A stretch of DNA of 38,079 bases. It comes from Betaproteobacteria bacterium (GTDB lineage: Bacteria > Pseudomonadota > Gammaproteobacteria > Burkholderiales > SG8-39). The stretch's first letter is position 1. Each line of letters begins with the position of its first letter. The notes beneath the pieces are model-generated. The model had not been told where the DNA came from. It searched no databases and was given only the letters and a program-made list of their open reading frames with translations. The translations under genes were made by a program, and so were the position numbers. The stretch covers positions 1-38,079 of the forward strand of contig SHXK01000008.1 of assembly GCA_009693335.1 (NCBI GenBank), written 5' to 3'. Below, piece by piece: positions 1 through 7,678 of this stretch.

Positions 1-182
1 TGCTCATGGACCTCGAGCAGCCTTCGGCGGCGCAGGCCGCGGCGGCGTTGGTGGATGCGAAGAAGCTGAGTGTCCTGCGCGCCACGGACAAAGAACTCGA
101 AGCGCACGAAAAAATCCTCGATGCCATCGACAAGGCCGCCAAGGATGAGGGCGGCAGCCTCTGGCGGCGGCTCTCCGGCTGA
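1..182 (+). CDS. dnaQ: DNA polymerase III epsilon subunit, C-terminal end (5' truncated by window)
   Basis: The frame open from base 3 to the TGA at 180-182 encodes 59 residues of a C-terminus. The stretch KLSVLRATDKELEAHEKILD followed by GGSLWRR matches, from memory, the extreme C-terminus of epsilon: E. coli DnaQ has KLRVVFATDEEIAAHEARLD then GGSCLWRA. In E. coli this tail binds the polymerase alpha subunit, while the N-terminal exonuclease domain, which proofreads 3' ends, lies off the window to the left. Nothing of the catalytic domain can be seen, so exonuclease activity is inferred only from the family. The next gene is convergent, with only 32 bp between the two stops. Confidence 0.82.
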   Translation, partial: LMDLEQPSAAQAAAALVDAKKLSVLRATDKELEAHEKILDAIDKAAKDEGGSLWRRLSG

Positions 183-214
183 GCCGGCGCTCGCGGCATC
201 GGCGACCCGCGCTC

Positions 215-1183
215 TCAGTCCAGCTTGGCGCCGCTGTCCTTCACCACCTTGGCCCATTTGGCCAGGTCGGCGAGCATGAACTGACGGAAGTCTTCCGGCG
301 CGCTACCCACCGGTTCCGAGCCGTCCGCCAGAATTCGTTCGCGCACCTCCGGCATGTTGAGGATCCGGATCAGCTCTTGATGCAGGCGGTTGACGATAGG
401 CCTCGGCAGCTTGGCCGGACCGATGAGGCCGTACCAGCCGACGACCTCGAAGCCGGGCAGCACTTCGGCCACGGCGGGCAGCTCGGGCAGTGCCGCCACG
501 CGCTTCGGTGTGGTGATCGCGAGGCCCCGCAGCTTGCCGGCGCGAATCAGCGTTTGCGCCCCCAGCAGGCCGGCGAAGTTGTAGTGATATTGGCCGGCCA
601 CCAGGTCCATCATTGCGGGGCCCGTGCCCTTGTACGGGATGTGCTCGGCTTTGACGCCAGTCATCTGTTTGAATAACTCGCCCGCGAGGTGCCCGCCGCT
701 GCCGTTGCCCGCCGAGCCATAGTTGAGCGCGCCTTTGTAACCCTTGGTCCACTCCAGGAACTCCGCCAGCGTCTTCGGCGGCGACGAGGGATGCAGCACC
801 AGCATCAGCCCGGCGGAAGTGAGCTGCGCGATCGGCGTGAAATTGTTCACCGGGTGGTACGGCAGCCTGGGATTGAGCGCCGCGTTAACCGTGTGCTGGT
901 GGTAGGCGAGCAGCAGCGTGTAGCCGTCGGGCGGGGCATTCGCCGTGATTTCCCCGGCGATCACCCCTGAGGCGCTGGCCCGGTTATCCACCAGCACCTG
1001 CTGCTTGAATGCCTCCGAGAGTCGCGCGCCGAAGATACGCGCCAGGATATCGGTGGTGCCACCCTGCGCCGCCGGCGTGATCAGGCGGATGGGCTTGCTC
1101 GGGTAGTCCTCCTGCGAGAGCGCCGGGCCAGGAAGCGTGAGCACAAGGGCAAGAAAAAGTGTGGCTGCTTTGTGAGATTCCAT
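215..1183 (-). CDS. Tripartite tricarboxylate transporter substrate-binding protein (TctC/Bug family)
   Basis: Encodes 322 residues when started at the ATG at 1183-1181, which has an AGGGA Shine-Dalgarno five bases upstream. A longer reading to 1225 adds 14 residues in front of an obvious signal peptide and is not preferred. Residues 1-24 form a cleavable signal sequence ending in a small-residue cleavage site. The mature protein opens with YPSKPIRLITPAAQGGTTDI and later has GSAGNGSGGHLAGELFK and HIPYKGTGPAMMDLVAGQ, all hallmark Bug-family segments. Such proteins bind carboxylates or related small acids in the periplasm for TctAB or a sensor. No tctA or tctB is present, so it is an orphan binding protein, which is usual in Burkholderiales. 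Its ligand cannot be told from the sequence. It is divergent from the acyl-CoA ligase. Confidence 0.93.
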   Translation of the reverse strand: MESHKAATLFLALVLTLPGPALSQEDYPSKPIRLITPAAQGGTTDILARIFGARLSEAFKQQVLVDNRASASGVIAGEITANAPPDGYTLLLAYHQHTVNAALNPRLPYHPVNNFTPIAQLTSAGLMLVLHPSSPPKTLAEFLEWTKGYKGALNYGSAGNGSGGHLAGELFKQMTGVKAEHIPYKGTGPAMMDLVAGQYHYNFAGLLGAQTLIRAGKLRGLAITTPKRVAALPELPAVAEVLPGFEVVGWYGLIGPAKLPRPIVNRLHQELIRILNMPEVRERILADGSEPVGSAPEDFRQFMLADLAKWAKVVKDSGAKLD

Positions 1184-1286
1184 CGTCCCTGAGAATTGCC
1201 CCAGCCTTTGCAAGCTACGATACACCGAATGTTAGCACCGCGAACGGCGAGCCAAATGGGATAGCAAGGCGGGATTGAGGCGCAGA

Positions 1287-1321
1287 TTGACCTCGGGCGG
1301 CGGGGATATACTCTCGCCCTT
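1287..1321 (+). promoter_or_regulatory. Candidate promoter giving a near-leaderless ligase mRNA
   Basis: TTGACC (1287-1292) and TATACT (1307-1312) resemble sigma-70 -35 and -10 boxes, but the 14-bp spacer is short. The ATG at 1322 lies 9 bases after the -10 box and no Shine-Dalgarno precedes it, so transcription would begin almost at the start codon. The short spacer makes the -35 assignment doubtful. Confidence 0.35.
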
Positions 1322-2971
1322 ATGAACGCGAAGTCCAATCCCTTCGAGACGGACCTCGACAAGAACCCCGCCAACCATGCGCCGCTGACGCCGCTGGGGT
1401 TCATCGAACGCACAGCGGCGGTCTATCCGCAGCGCATCTCGGTGATCCATGGCGCCAGGCGCTATACCTGGCAGCAGACCTACGCACGTTGCCGGCAGCT
1501 CGCCTCAGCTCTGGCGCAGCGGGGGATCGTCGTGGGCGACACGGTGGCGGTCATGCTCGCCAATACGCCGGAGATGTACGAGTGCCATTTTGGCGTGCCG
1601 ATGACCGGCGCGGTGCTGAACGCGCTGAATACGCGGCTGGATGCCGAGGCCATCGCCTTCATGCTGCAGCACGGTGGGGCGAAGATCCTGATCACGGACC
1701 GGGAGTTTTCGCCGACCGTGAAAGCGGCATTGACGAAGGTGAAAGTAAAGCCTGTGCTCATCGACGTTGACGATGCCGAGTATTCCGGTCCCGGCGAACG
1801 GCTGGGGGCAATCACCTATGAAGAGCTGCTGGCCGAGGGTAGCGCCGACTATACCTGGCAGTGGCCCAGCGACGAATGGAATGCGATCTGCCTTAGCTAC
1901 ACGTCCGGCACCACCGGTGACCCCAAGGGGGTGGTCTACCACCATCGCGGCGCCTACCTGAATGCGGTCTGCAATATCGTCACCTGGGGCATGCCGCATC
2001 ACTCGGTCTACCTGTGGACGCTGCCGATGTTCCATTGCAGCGGCTGGTGCTTCCCGTGGACTATGGCGGCGAACGCTGGTACGAATGTGTGTCTGCGGAA
2101 AGTAGATCCAGGTTTGATCTTCGAGTTGATAAAAAAACATGCCGTCACGCATTATTGTGGGGCGCCCATCGTGCATTCGACGCTCATTAACGCGCCTGAG
2201 GAGATGCAACAAGGCATCATGCACAAGGTGAGCGGCATGGTGGCGGCAGCCGCGCCGCCCGCAGCGATGATCGAGGGCATGGAGAGGCTCGGCTTTGACA
2301 TCACCCACGTCTATGGCCTCACGGAGGTGTACGGGCCGGCGACGGTGTGCGCCAAGCACGAGGAATGGAACGCCCTCGACATTGGCGAGCGCACACGGCT
2401 GAACGGCCGCCAAGGCGTGCGCTATTTGATGCAGGAGGGGCTCTCGGTGATGGATCCGCGCACCATGCAACCGGTGCCCGCGGACGGCGAGACAATCGGC
2501 GAGATCATGTTCCGCGGCAACATCACCATGAAGGGCTATCTGAAGAATCCCGCAGCGTCGCAACAAGCCTTTGCGCAGGGTTGGTTCCATTCCGGCGACT
2601 TGGCGGTGATGCACCCCGATGGCTACGTCAAGATCAAGGACCGCTCCAAGGACGTCATTATCTCGGGCGGCGAGAACATCTCCTCGCTGGAGGTGGAAGA
2701 AGTGTTGTACCGCCATCCCGCGGTGATGGCGGCGGCGGTGGTGGCGATGCCGGATGAGAAATGGGGCGAGACGCCTTGTGCGTTTGTAGAATTGAAGCCA
2801 GGCGCCAAAATAAATGAGCAAGAGTTGATCGAGTTCTGCCGTGCTGGGATGGCGAAATTCAAGGTGCCGCGTGCCGTGGTGTTCGGCGAAGTGCCGAAAA
2901 CCTCCACCGGCAAGATCCAGAAATTCGTCCTGCGAGAGAAAGCTAAATCGGCGACGGCCATCGATTCCTGA
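1322..2971 (+). CDS. AMP-forming acyl-CoA synthetase (medium/short-chain type)
   Basis: This 549-residue enzyme would activate a carboxylic acid with ATP and CoA to acyl-CoA, AMP and PPi. The adenylation P-loop SYTSGTTGDPKG lies at about residues 192-203. YGLTEVYGP is the A5 motif, and GWFHSGDLAVMHPDGYVKIK followed by DRSKDVIISGGENIS is the A7-A8 hinge. The C-terminal KTSTGKIQKF carries the catalytic lysine at about K531. Full length and motifs point to the ANL family, clade of DmdB (methylmercaptopropionate-CoA ligase) and plant AAE-type ligases. The substrate is not determinable. The start is the first ATG; there is no Shine-Dalgarno, and a possible -10 box sits just upstream. The crotonase gene follows 12 bp downstream, so the two are probably one operon. 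Confidence 0.93.
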   Translation: MNAKSNPFETDLDKNPANHAPLTPLGFIERTAAVYPQRISVIHGARRYTWQQTYARCRQLASALAQRGIVVGDTVAVMLANTPEMYECHFGVPMTGAVLNALNTRLDAEAIAFMLQHGGAKILITDREFSPTVKAALTKVKVKPVLIDVDDAEYSGPGERLGAITYEELLAEGSADYTWQWPSDEWNAICLSYTSGTTGDPKGVVYHHRGAYLNAVCNIVTWGMPHHSVYLWTLPMFHCSGWCFPWTMAANAGTNVCLRKVDPGLIFELIKKHAVTHYCGAPIVHSTLINAPEEMQQGIMHKVSGMVAAAAPPAAMIEGMERLGFDITHVYGLTEVYGPATVCAKHEEWNALDIGERTRLNGRQGVRYLMQEGLSVMDPRTMQPVPADGETIGEIMFRGNITMKGYLKNPAASQQAFAQGWFHSGDLAVMHPDGYVKIKDRSKDVIISGGENISSLEVEEVLYRHPAVMAAAVVAMPDEKWGETPCAFVELKPGAKINEQELIEFCRAGMAKFKVPRAVVFGEVPKTSTGKIQKFVLREKAKSATAIDS

Positions 2972-2983
2972 GGACCAGCAAAC

Positions 2984-3778
2984 ATGAGCACACTAGCCCT
3001 GGAGCAACAGCCCGCCGTGCTGCGCGAAGAGCGCGACGGCATCGCCACGCTGACGCTTAACCGGCCGCAGCAGATGAACCTGCTGACCAGCGAAATGCTG
3101 CGCGCCTTGCAGGATGCTTTCGACGAGATATCCGGCAACCAGGCCATCCGCGTGGTTATTCTCGCTGCTGCGGGCAAGGGTTTCTGCGCCGGGCACGACT
3201 TGAAGGAAATTCGCGCGTTCGGCGAGCAGACGCAGATCGCCGACCTGTTCGTCCAGTGCAGCCGGATGATGATGACCATTCAGAATTTGCCGCAGCCGGT
3301 GATCGCCCAAGTGCAGGGTGCGGCGGCGGCTGCCGGCGCGCAGTTGGTCGCCCAATGCGACCTGGCCGTCGCATCGGAGACCGCCAAGTTCGTCACCTCC
3401 GGCGTGACCTGGGGCTTTTTTTGTTCCACCCCGGGCGTGGCCATCGGCCGCAACCTGCAGCGCAAGCACGCTATGGAGATGCTGCTGACGGGCGAACCGG
3501 TCAGCGCGCAGCGGGCGCTCGAATGGGGATTGGTCAACAGGGTTGTCGCCGTTGACGCGCTGGAGAAAGAAACGCTTGCTTTGGCCAGAACCCTGGCCTC
3601 GAAACCACCCGCTACGGTGGCCGCCGGCAAGCGCGCTTTCTACCAGCAGATGGATCTGGACCTGCCGCGCGCCTACGCCCTTGCGGGCGCGGTCATCGCT
3701 TCGAGCTTCGCTCACCAGGAAGGTCAGGAAGGGATGGAGGCCTTCATCGGCAAGCGCCCGCCACCGGGGAAGCAATAA
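2984..3778 (+). CDS. Enoyl-CoA hydratase/isomerase family protein, ECHDC3-like, lacking both catalytic glutamates
   Basis: A 264-residue crotonase-fold protein. The oxyanion-hole segments are present: GKGFCAGHDLKEI (about 62-74) and VQGAAAAAGAQLVAQCDLAV (about 110-129). The two positions that hold the acid/base glutamates of classical hydratase (rat Glu144 and Glu164) appear here as Gln120 and Gly140, with the same 20-residue spacing. The block GFFCSTPGVAIGRNLQRKHA and the replaced glutamates match the ECHDC3 branch. It is therefore likely to bind acyl-CoA but not to be an ordinary water-adding hydratase; its reaction is unknown. It lies in an apparent operon with the upstream ligase and is followed by the broken start of the proline dehydrogenase gene. 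Confidence 0.9.
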   Translation: MSTLALEQQPAVLREERDGIATLTLNRPQQMNLLTSEMLRALQDAFDEISGNQAIRVVILAAAGKGFCAGHDLKEIRAFGEQTQIADLFVQCSRMMMTIQNLPQPVIAQVQGAAAAAGAQLVAQCDLAVASETAKFVTSGVTWGFFCSTPGVAIGRNLQRKHAMEMLLTGEPVSAQRALEWGLVNRVVAVDALEKETLALARTLASKPPATVAAGKRAFYQQMDLDLPRAYALAGAVIASSFAHQEGQEGMEAFIGKRPPPGKQ

Positions 3779-3806
3779 CCCCAGCCCTGCCTGAGGGTGG
3801 GCCATC

Positions 3807-3909
3807 ATGACCTCCATCCACACTCTGCGGGAGGCGATCGGCCCCGTCGACGCTTGGCGTCCAAGAGCCCAGAGCTTAGCGCGCGCTATGCGGCGGACGC
3901 CACGGACTG
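3807..3909 (+). pseudogene. Out-of-frame N-terminus of the proline dehydrogenase gene
   Basis: From the ATG at 3807 the reading MTSIHTLREAIGPVDA looks like a PutA-type start. It then degrades into arginine-rich sequence, while the next frame reads LASKSPELSARYAADATD and stops at 3908-3910. The third frame continues as GLSFDLQRVFSLLPPDQPEG into the intact dehydrogenase. Both frame changes fit a one-base deletion, one near 3850 and one near 3900. They could be real inactivating mutations or assembly errors. Upstream, GAGGGTGGG near 3791-3799 could serve as a Shine-Dalgarno for the ancestral start. Confidence 0.55.
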
Positions 3910-3927
3910 AGTTTCGACCTGCAGCGC

Positions 3928-5082
3928 GTGTTCTCACTCCTGCCTCCGGACCAGCCGGAGGGGGAGGCGGCATTCCACCTTGCCGAAGCGCTGCCGCGCA
4001 CCCCCGATCGCGGTAATCGGGCCGCGCTGCTGCAGGACAAGGTCCCCTTCCTGCGCCAGCGGACCTTGGCCTTGGCCGTGGCGCCCCTGGCCAGGCTCGG
4101 TATCGATGTTCTTGCTGGGCAGTTCGTCTACGCGCAGCGCATCGAAGACGCGCTGTCCCGGGCCAGCCGCGAAAAACAATCGTGCTTCTCCTTCGACATG
4201 CTGGGCGAAGGCGCACGAACTGCGGAAGATGCAAAACGAAACTTGGCCAAGTACGCCGTGGCCGTCGCGGCGGCGGGCAGGATTTCGCCACAGCGCCATG
4301 GCGTATCGATCAAGCTCTCATCCATCCACGAACGCTACGATGCGCCGAGCTTTCCACGCATTCGTGGCCAGTTGTTCGAGCGCCTGCTGGGTCTGAGCCG
4401 CGCGGTTGCGGCCTCCGGCATCGGCCTGACCATCGATGCCGAGGAATCCGAGCGCCTGGCGTTGCAGCTGGAGCTGTTCGCCGAACTCTCGGCGCACCCC
4501 GAGTTGTCCGGCTGGGCCGGACTCGGCATCGCGGTGCAGGCCTATAACACCGGCATCCTGCGGACCGTTGAGCGCCTTGCCGCAATGGCCAGATTGCGCG
4601 TGGCGTGCGGCGCTGCGCCGCTGTGCGTGCGTCTGGTCAAAGGCGCTTACTGGGATGCGGAGGTGAAGCGCGCCCAGGAACTTGGTCTGGAGCACTATCC
4701 CGTATTCACCGATAAGCGCTGCACCGACCTTGCCTACCTCGCAGCCGCGCGCCTGCTCCTGGATGAAACGGACACGCTGTTTCCGCAATTCGCGACGCAC
4801 AACCCGATTACCCTGGGCTGCGTGTTGGCGTTGGCCGGGACGCGCCGCATGGAATGCCAGAGGCTGCATGGCATGGGAGAGTCCTTGCAACGGAGCTTGC
4901 GGCGCTTGGCGCCCGCGCTGGTGATGCGCGTCTATGCGCCCATCGGCCCACGCCGGGATCTGCTCGCTTATCTGCTGCGCCGACTGCTGGAAAACGGCGC
5001 CAACACCTCATTTGTCCGCCAGGCGGCCTGCGCTGCCGATCTGGAATCTTTGCCAGGGGTAAAACCCGACGTCCTTGGGTAA
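3928..5082 (+). CDS. Proline dehydrogenase domain protein, PutA-type, without P5C dehydrogenase half
   Basis: The open frame from a GTG at 3928 gives 384 residues, essentially all PutA proline dehydrogenase domain. This FAD-dependent (beta-alpha)8 enzyme oxidises L-proline to pyrroline-5-carboxylate and passes electrons to quinone. Visible landmarks are SFDMLGEGA, VSIKLSSIHERYD, IDAEESERLALQLELF, CVRLVKGAYWDAEVKRAQE, FATHNPITLG, RLHGMGESL and the substrate/FAD motif YLLRRLLENGANTSF. The protein stops about 20 residues later, where PutA would continue into the aldehyde dehydrogenase half (about 500-600 more residues). No P5C dehydrogenase gene is in the window. The N-terminal arm is interrupted by frame changes at 3807-3909, so the start is uncertain. 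It may be a split, shortened or decaying putA. The stop lies two bases before the aceE ATG. Confidence 0.82.
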   Translation: MFSLLPPDQPEGEAAFHLAEALPRTPDRGNRAALLQDKVPFLRQRTLALAVAPLARLGIDVLAGQFVYAQRIEDALSRASREKQSCFSFDMLGEGARTAEDAKRNLAKYAVAVAAAGRISPQRHGVSIKLSSIHERYDAPSFPRIRGQLFERLLGLSRAVAASGIGLTIDAEESERLALQLELFAELSAHPELSGWAGLGIAVQAYNTGILRTVERLAAMARLRVACGAAPLCVRLVKGAYWDAEVKRAQELGLEHYPVFTDKRCTDLAYLAAARLLLDETDTLFPQFATHNPITLGCVLALAGTRRMECQRLHGMGESLQRSLRRLAPALVMRVYAPIGPRRDLLAYLLRRLLENGANTSFVRQAACAADLESLPGVKPDVLG

Positions 5083-5083
5083 A

Positions 5084-7678
5084 ATGCCCGACATGGCTGA
5101 TTTACACGACATGGCAGCGCACTGGCGCGTCGCGCCGCGGGATCTCGATCCGGTGGAAACACGGGAATGGCTGGAGAGCTTCGATGCGCTGCTCGCCAGT
5201 CAGGGCCCCGAACGAGCCACTTTCATCCTGCGCAAGCTGCTCGACCATGCTCGCCTCCGGCACGTGCGTATGCCGCCGGTACTGAATACGCCGTACAAAA
5301 ACACCATTGCGTTGGAGCAGCAGCCGCAGTTTCCCGGCAATCTCGAGATCGAACAGCGTTTGTCGGCGATCATCCGCTGGAACGCGCTTGCCATGGTGGT
5401 GCACGCCAATAAGCGTTCGAGCGAACTGGGCGGCCACATTGCCAGCTACGCTTCGGCAGCAGACCTGTTCGAGGTCGGCTTCAACCACTTCTTCCGCGCC
5501 GGGCATCAGGGCGATCTGGTCTATTTCCAGCCGCACTCGGCGACCGGGGTCTACGCGCGTGCTTATCTCGAGGGCCGCCTCACTGAGGAGCAACTCGATC
5601 ACTACCGCCAGGAGACTTCAGGGCACGGCTTGTCTTCCTATCCGCACCCTTGGTTGATGCCCGGCTTCTGGCAGTTTCCCACCGGTTCGATGGGGCTGGG
5701 GCCGCTGCAGGCAATCTACCAGGCGCGCTTCATGCGCTATCTCGAGAACCGGGGAATCCTGGCCACAGTCGGGCGCAAGGTATGGGCCTTCGTCGGTGAC
5801 GGCGAAATGGACGAACCGGAGTCGCTTGCCGGTCTGTCGATCGCCGCGCGCGAAGGGCTGGACAACCTGATCTTCGTCATCAACTGCAACCTGCAGCGTC
5901 TAGACGGACCGGTGCGTGGCAACGGCTCGATCGTCCAGGAACTCGAGGGCCTCTTTGCCGGCAGCGGCTGGAACGTGATCAAGCTGATGTGGGGCAGCGA
6001 CTGGGACCCGCTGTTCGCGCGTGACCATGACGGGGTGCTGCTGCAACGCCTGCACGAGACCGTGGACGGGGAGTTCCAGGCCTACGCGGCGACCGACGGC
6101 CGTTTCAACCGCGAGCGTTTCTTCAACAAGTACCCGGAGTTGCGCGATCTGGTCGCGCATATGTCGGATGAGGACATCGACCGCCTGCGTCGCGGTGGCC
6201 ATGATCCGGTGAAGATTCATGCCGCTTATCACGCAGCTACCCGCTATACCGGCCAGCCGACGGTGATCCTCGCCCAGACCAAGAAAGGCTATGGCATGGG
6301 TCACTGGGGCCAAGGCAAGATGGGCACCCATCAGCAAAAAAAGTTGAACGATGCAGCGCTGCTCGAATTTCGCGACCGTTTTGCGCTTGCGCTGCCGGAC
6401 GATGATGTTATCAACGTGCGGTTCCACCGGCCGCCCGACGACGCGCAGGAAATGCGCTATCTGCACGCGCAACGCGAAAAGCTCGGTGGCTATCTGCCGG
6501 CGCGCTCGAGCGAGGCGCCGCGCCTGCCGGCGCCAGCGCTGGAAACCTTCGCCAAGATACTTGGCGGCAGCAATACGCGCGAGCACTCGACCACCACCAT
6601 CTTCGTGCAGTTGCTGGCGCAGTTGCTGAAAGACCCCGTGCTCGGGCGGCACGTGGTGCCGATCGTCGCCGACGAGGCGCGCACCTTCGGCATGCAGACC
6701 CTGTTCCGCCAGGTGGGGATCTATTCTTCGGTCGGGCAACTCTACGAGCCGGAAGATCACGACGAGCTGCTCTATTACAAAGAAGCGCGCGACGGACAGA
6801 TACTGGAAGAGGGGATTACCGAAGCCGGGGCTATGGCTTCATGGATTGCTGCGGCAACCAGCTATTCGGCGCACGGTGTGCCGATGCTGCCGTTCTACAT
6901 TTACTACTCGATTTTCGGCTTCCAGAGAACCGGCGATTTGGCCTGGGCTGCGGCAGATTCGCGCGCGCGCGGATTCCTGATCGGCGGCACGGCCGGGCGC
7001 ACCACGCTTTCCGGCGAAGGATTACAGCACCAGGACGGGACCTCGCACCTGATCGCTGCCACCATCCCGAACTGCGTTTCCTACGATCCTTGTTTCGGTT
7101 ACGAGCTGGCAGTGATCGTGCAGGATGGCATCCGGCGCATGCTGGAGCAGCAGGAAGACGTCTTCTATTACCTGACGGTGATGAACGAGAACTACGCCCA
7201 TCCGCCGATGCCGGTCGGCGCAGAGGAAGGCATCCTCAAAGGGATGTACCTTTTCCGGCGTGGTGGCAGCGGCTATGGGCGGCGGGTCAGCCTCCTGGGA
7301 TCAGGCACCATCCTGCGGGAAATCATTGCGGCGGCGGAAGTGCTCGAGCAGCAGCACGGGATCGCGGCCGACGTCTGGAGCGTGACCAGCTTTGTTGAAC
7401 TGCGCCGCGACGCCGTCGCCTGCGAGAGCAAAACAGACACGAAGCCGTGGCTGGTCCAGAGCCTGGAAGGCGCTACGGCCGTGATTGCGGCCACTGATTA
7501 CGTGCGCGGCGTGCCGGAAATGGTCCGCCAGTGGGTGCCCGGTCGCTATGTCACGCTGGGCACAGACGGTTTTGGTCGTTCCGACACGCGCGCCGCGCTG
7601 CGGCAGTATTTCGGCGTCGATCGCGCAGCGATCGTTGCTGCAGCTCGCTCCTGCGGGACCTTCGCCCCTTCAGAATGA
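5084..7678 (+). CDS. aceE: Pyruvate dehydrogenase E1 component, homodimeric type
   Basis: Encodes 864 residues from the ATG at 5084; an in-frame TTG at 5075 and an ATG at 5093 are alternatives, none with a strong Shine-Dalgarno. This thiamine-diphosphate enzyme decarboxylates pyruvate and reductively acetylates the lipoyl groups of E2. The ThDP/Mg motif begins GDGEMDEPESLAG (about 237) and closes at NCNLQRLDGPVRGNG about 30 residues on. Other AceE signatures are SAADLFEVGFNHFFRAGHQG, HGLSSYPHPWLMPGFWQFPT, KKGYGMGHWGQGKMGTHQQK and GEGLQHQDGTSHL. Length is near the usual ~885. No aceF or lpd gene adjoins it, so E2 and E3 must be encoded elsewhere. It is convergent with an acyl-CoA dehydrogenase, the two ends overlapping by 9 bp. 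Confidence 0.95.
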   Translation: MPDMADLHDMAAHWRVAPRDLDPVETREWLESFDALLASQGPERATFILRKLLDHARLRHVRMPPVLNTPYKNTIALEQQPQFPGNLEIEQRLSAIIRWNALAMVVHANKRSSELGGHIASYASAADLFEVGFNHFFRAGHQGDLVYFQPHSATGVYARAYLEGRLTEEQLDHYRQETSGHGLSSYPHPWLMPGFWQFPTGSMGLGPLQAIYQARFMRYLENRGILATVGRKVWAFVGDGEMDEPESLAGLSIAAREGLDNLIFVINCNLQRLDGPVRGNGSIVQELEGLFAGSGWNVIKLMWGSDWDPLFARDHDGVLLQRLHETVDGEFQAYAATDGRFNRERFFNKYPELRDLVAHMSDEDIDRLRRGGHDPVKIHAAYHAATRYTGQPTVILAQTKKGYGMGHWGQGKMGTHQQKKLNDAALLEFRDRFALALPDDDVINVRFHRPPDDAQEMRYLHAQREKLGGYLPARSSEAPRLPAPALETFAKILGGSNTREHSTTTIFVQLLAQLLKDPVLGRHVVPIVADEARTFGMQTLFRQVGIYSSVGQLYEPEDHDELLYYKEARDGQILEEGITEAGAMASWIAAATSYSAHGVPMLPFYIYYSIFGFQRTGDLAWAAADSRARGFLIGGTAGRTTLSGEGLQHQDGTSHLIAATIPNCVSYDPCFGYELAVIVQDGIRRMLEQQEDVFYYLTVMNENYAHPPMPVGAEEGILKGMYLFRRGGSGYGRRVSLLGSGTILREIIAAAEVLEQQHGIAADVWSVTSFVELRRDAVACESKTDTKPWLVQSLEGATAVIAATDYVRGVPEMVRQWVPGRYVTLGTDGFGRSDTRAALRQYFGVDRAAIVAAARSCGTFAPSE

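Noticed and set aside
1505-2821. 438-codon open frame antisense to the acyl-CoA ligase
   Set aside because: The ligase motifs are unambiguous; the antisense frame is His/Arg-rich with no family features.
1322-3778. DMSP demethylation operon (dmdB, dmdD), with dmdC at 21915-23720
   Set aside because: The ligase and long acyl-CoA dehydrogenase resemble DmdB and DmdC, but the crotonase is ECHDC3-like with no catalytic glutamates and there is no dmdA, so the pathway is not supported.
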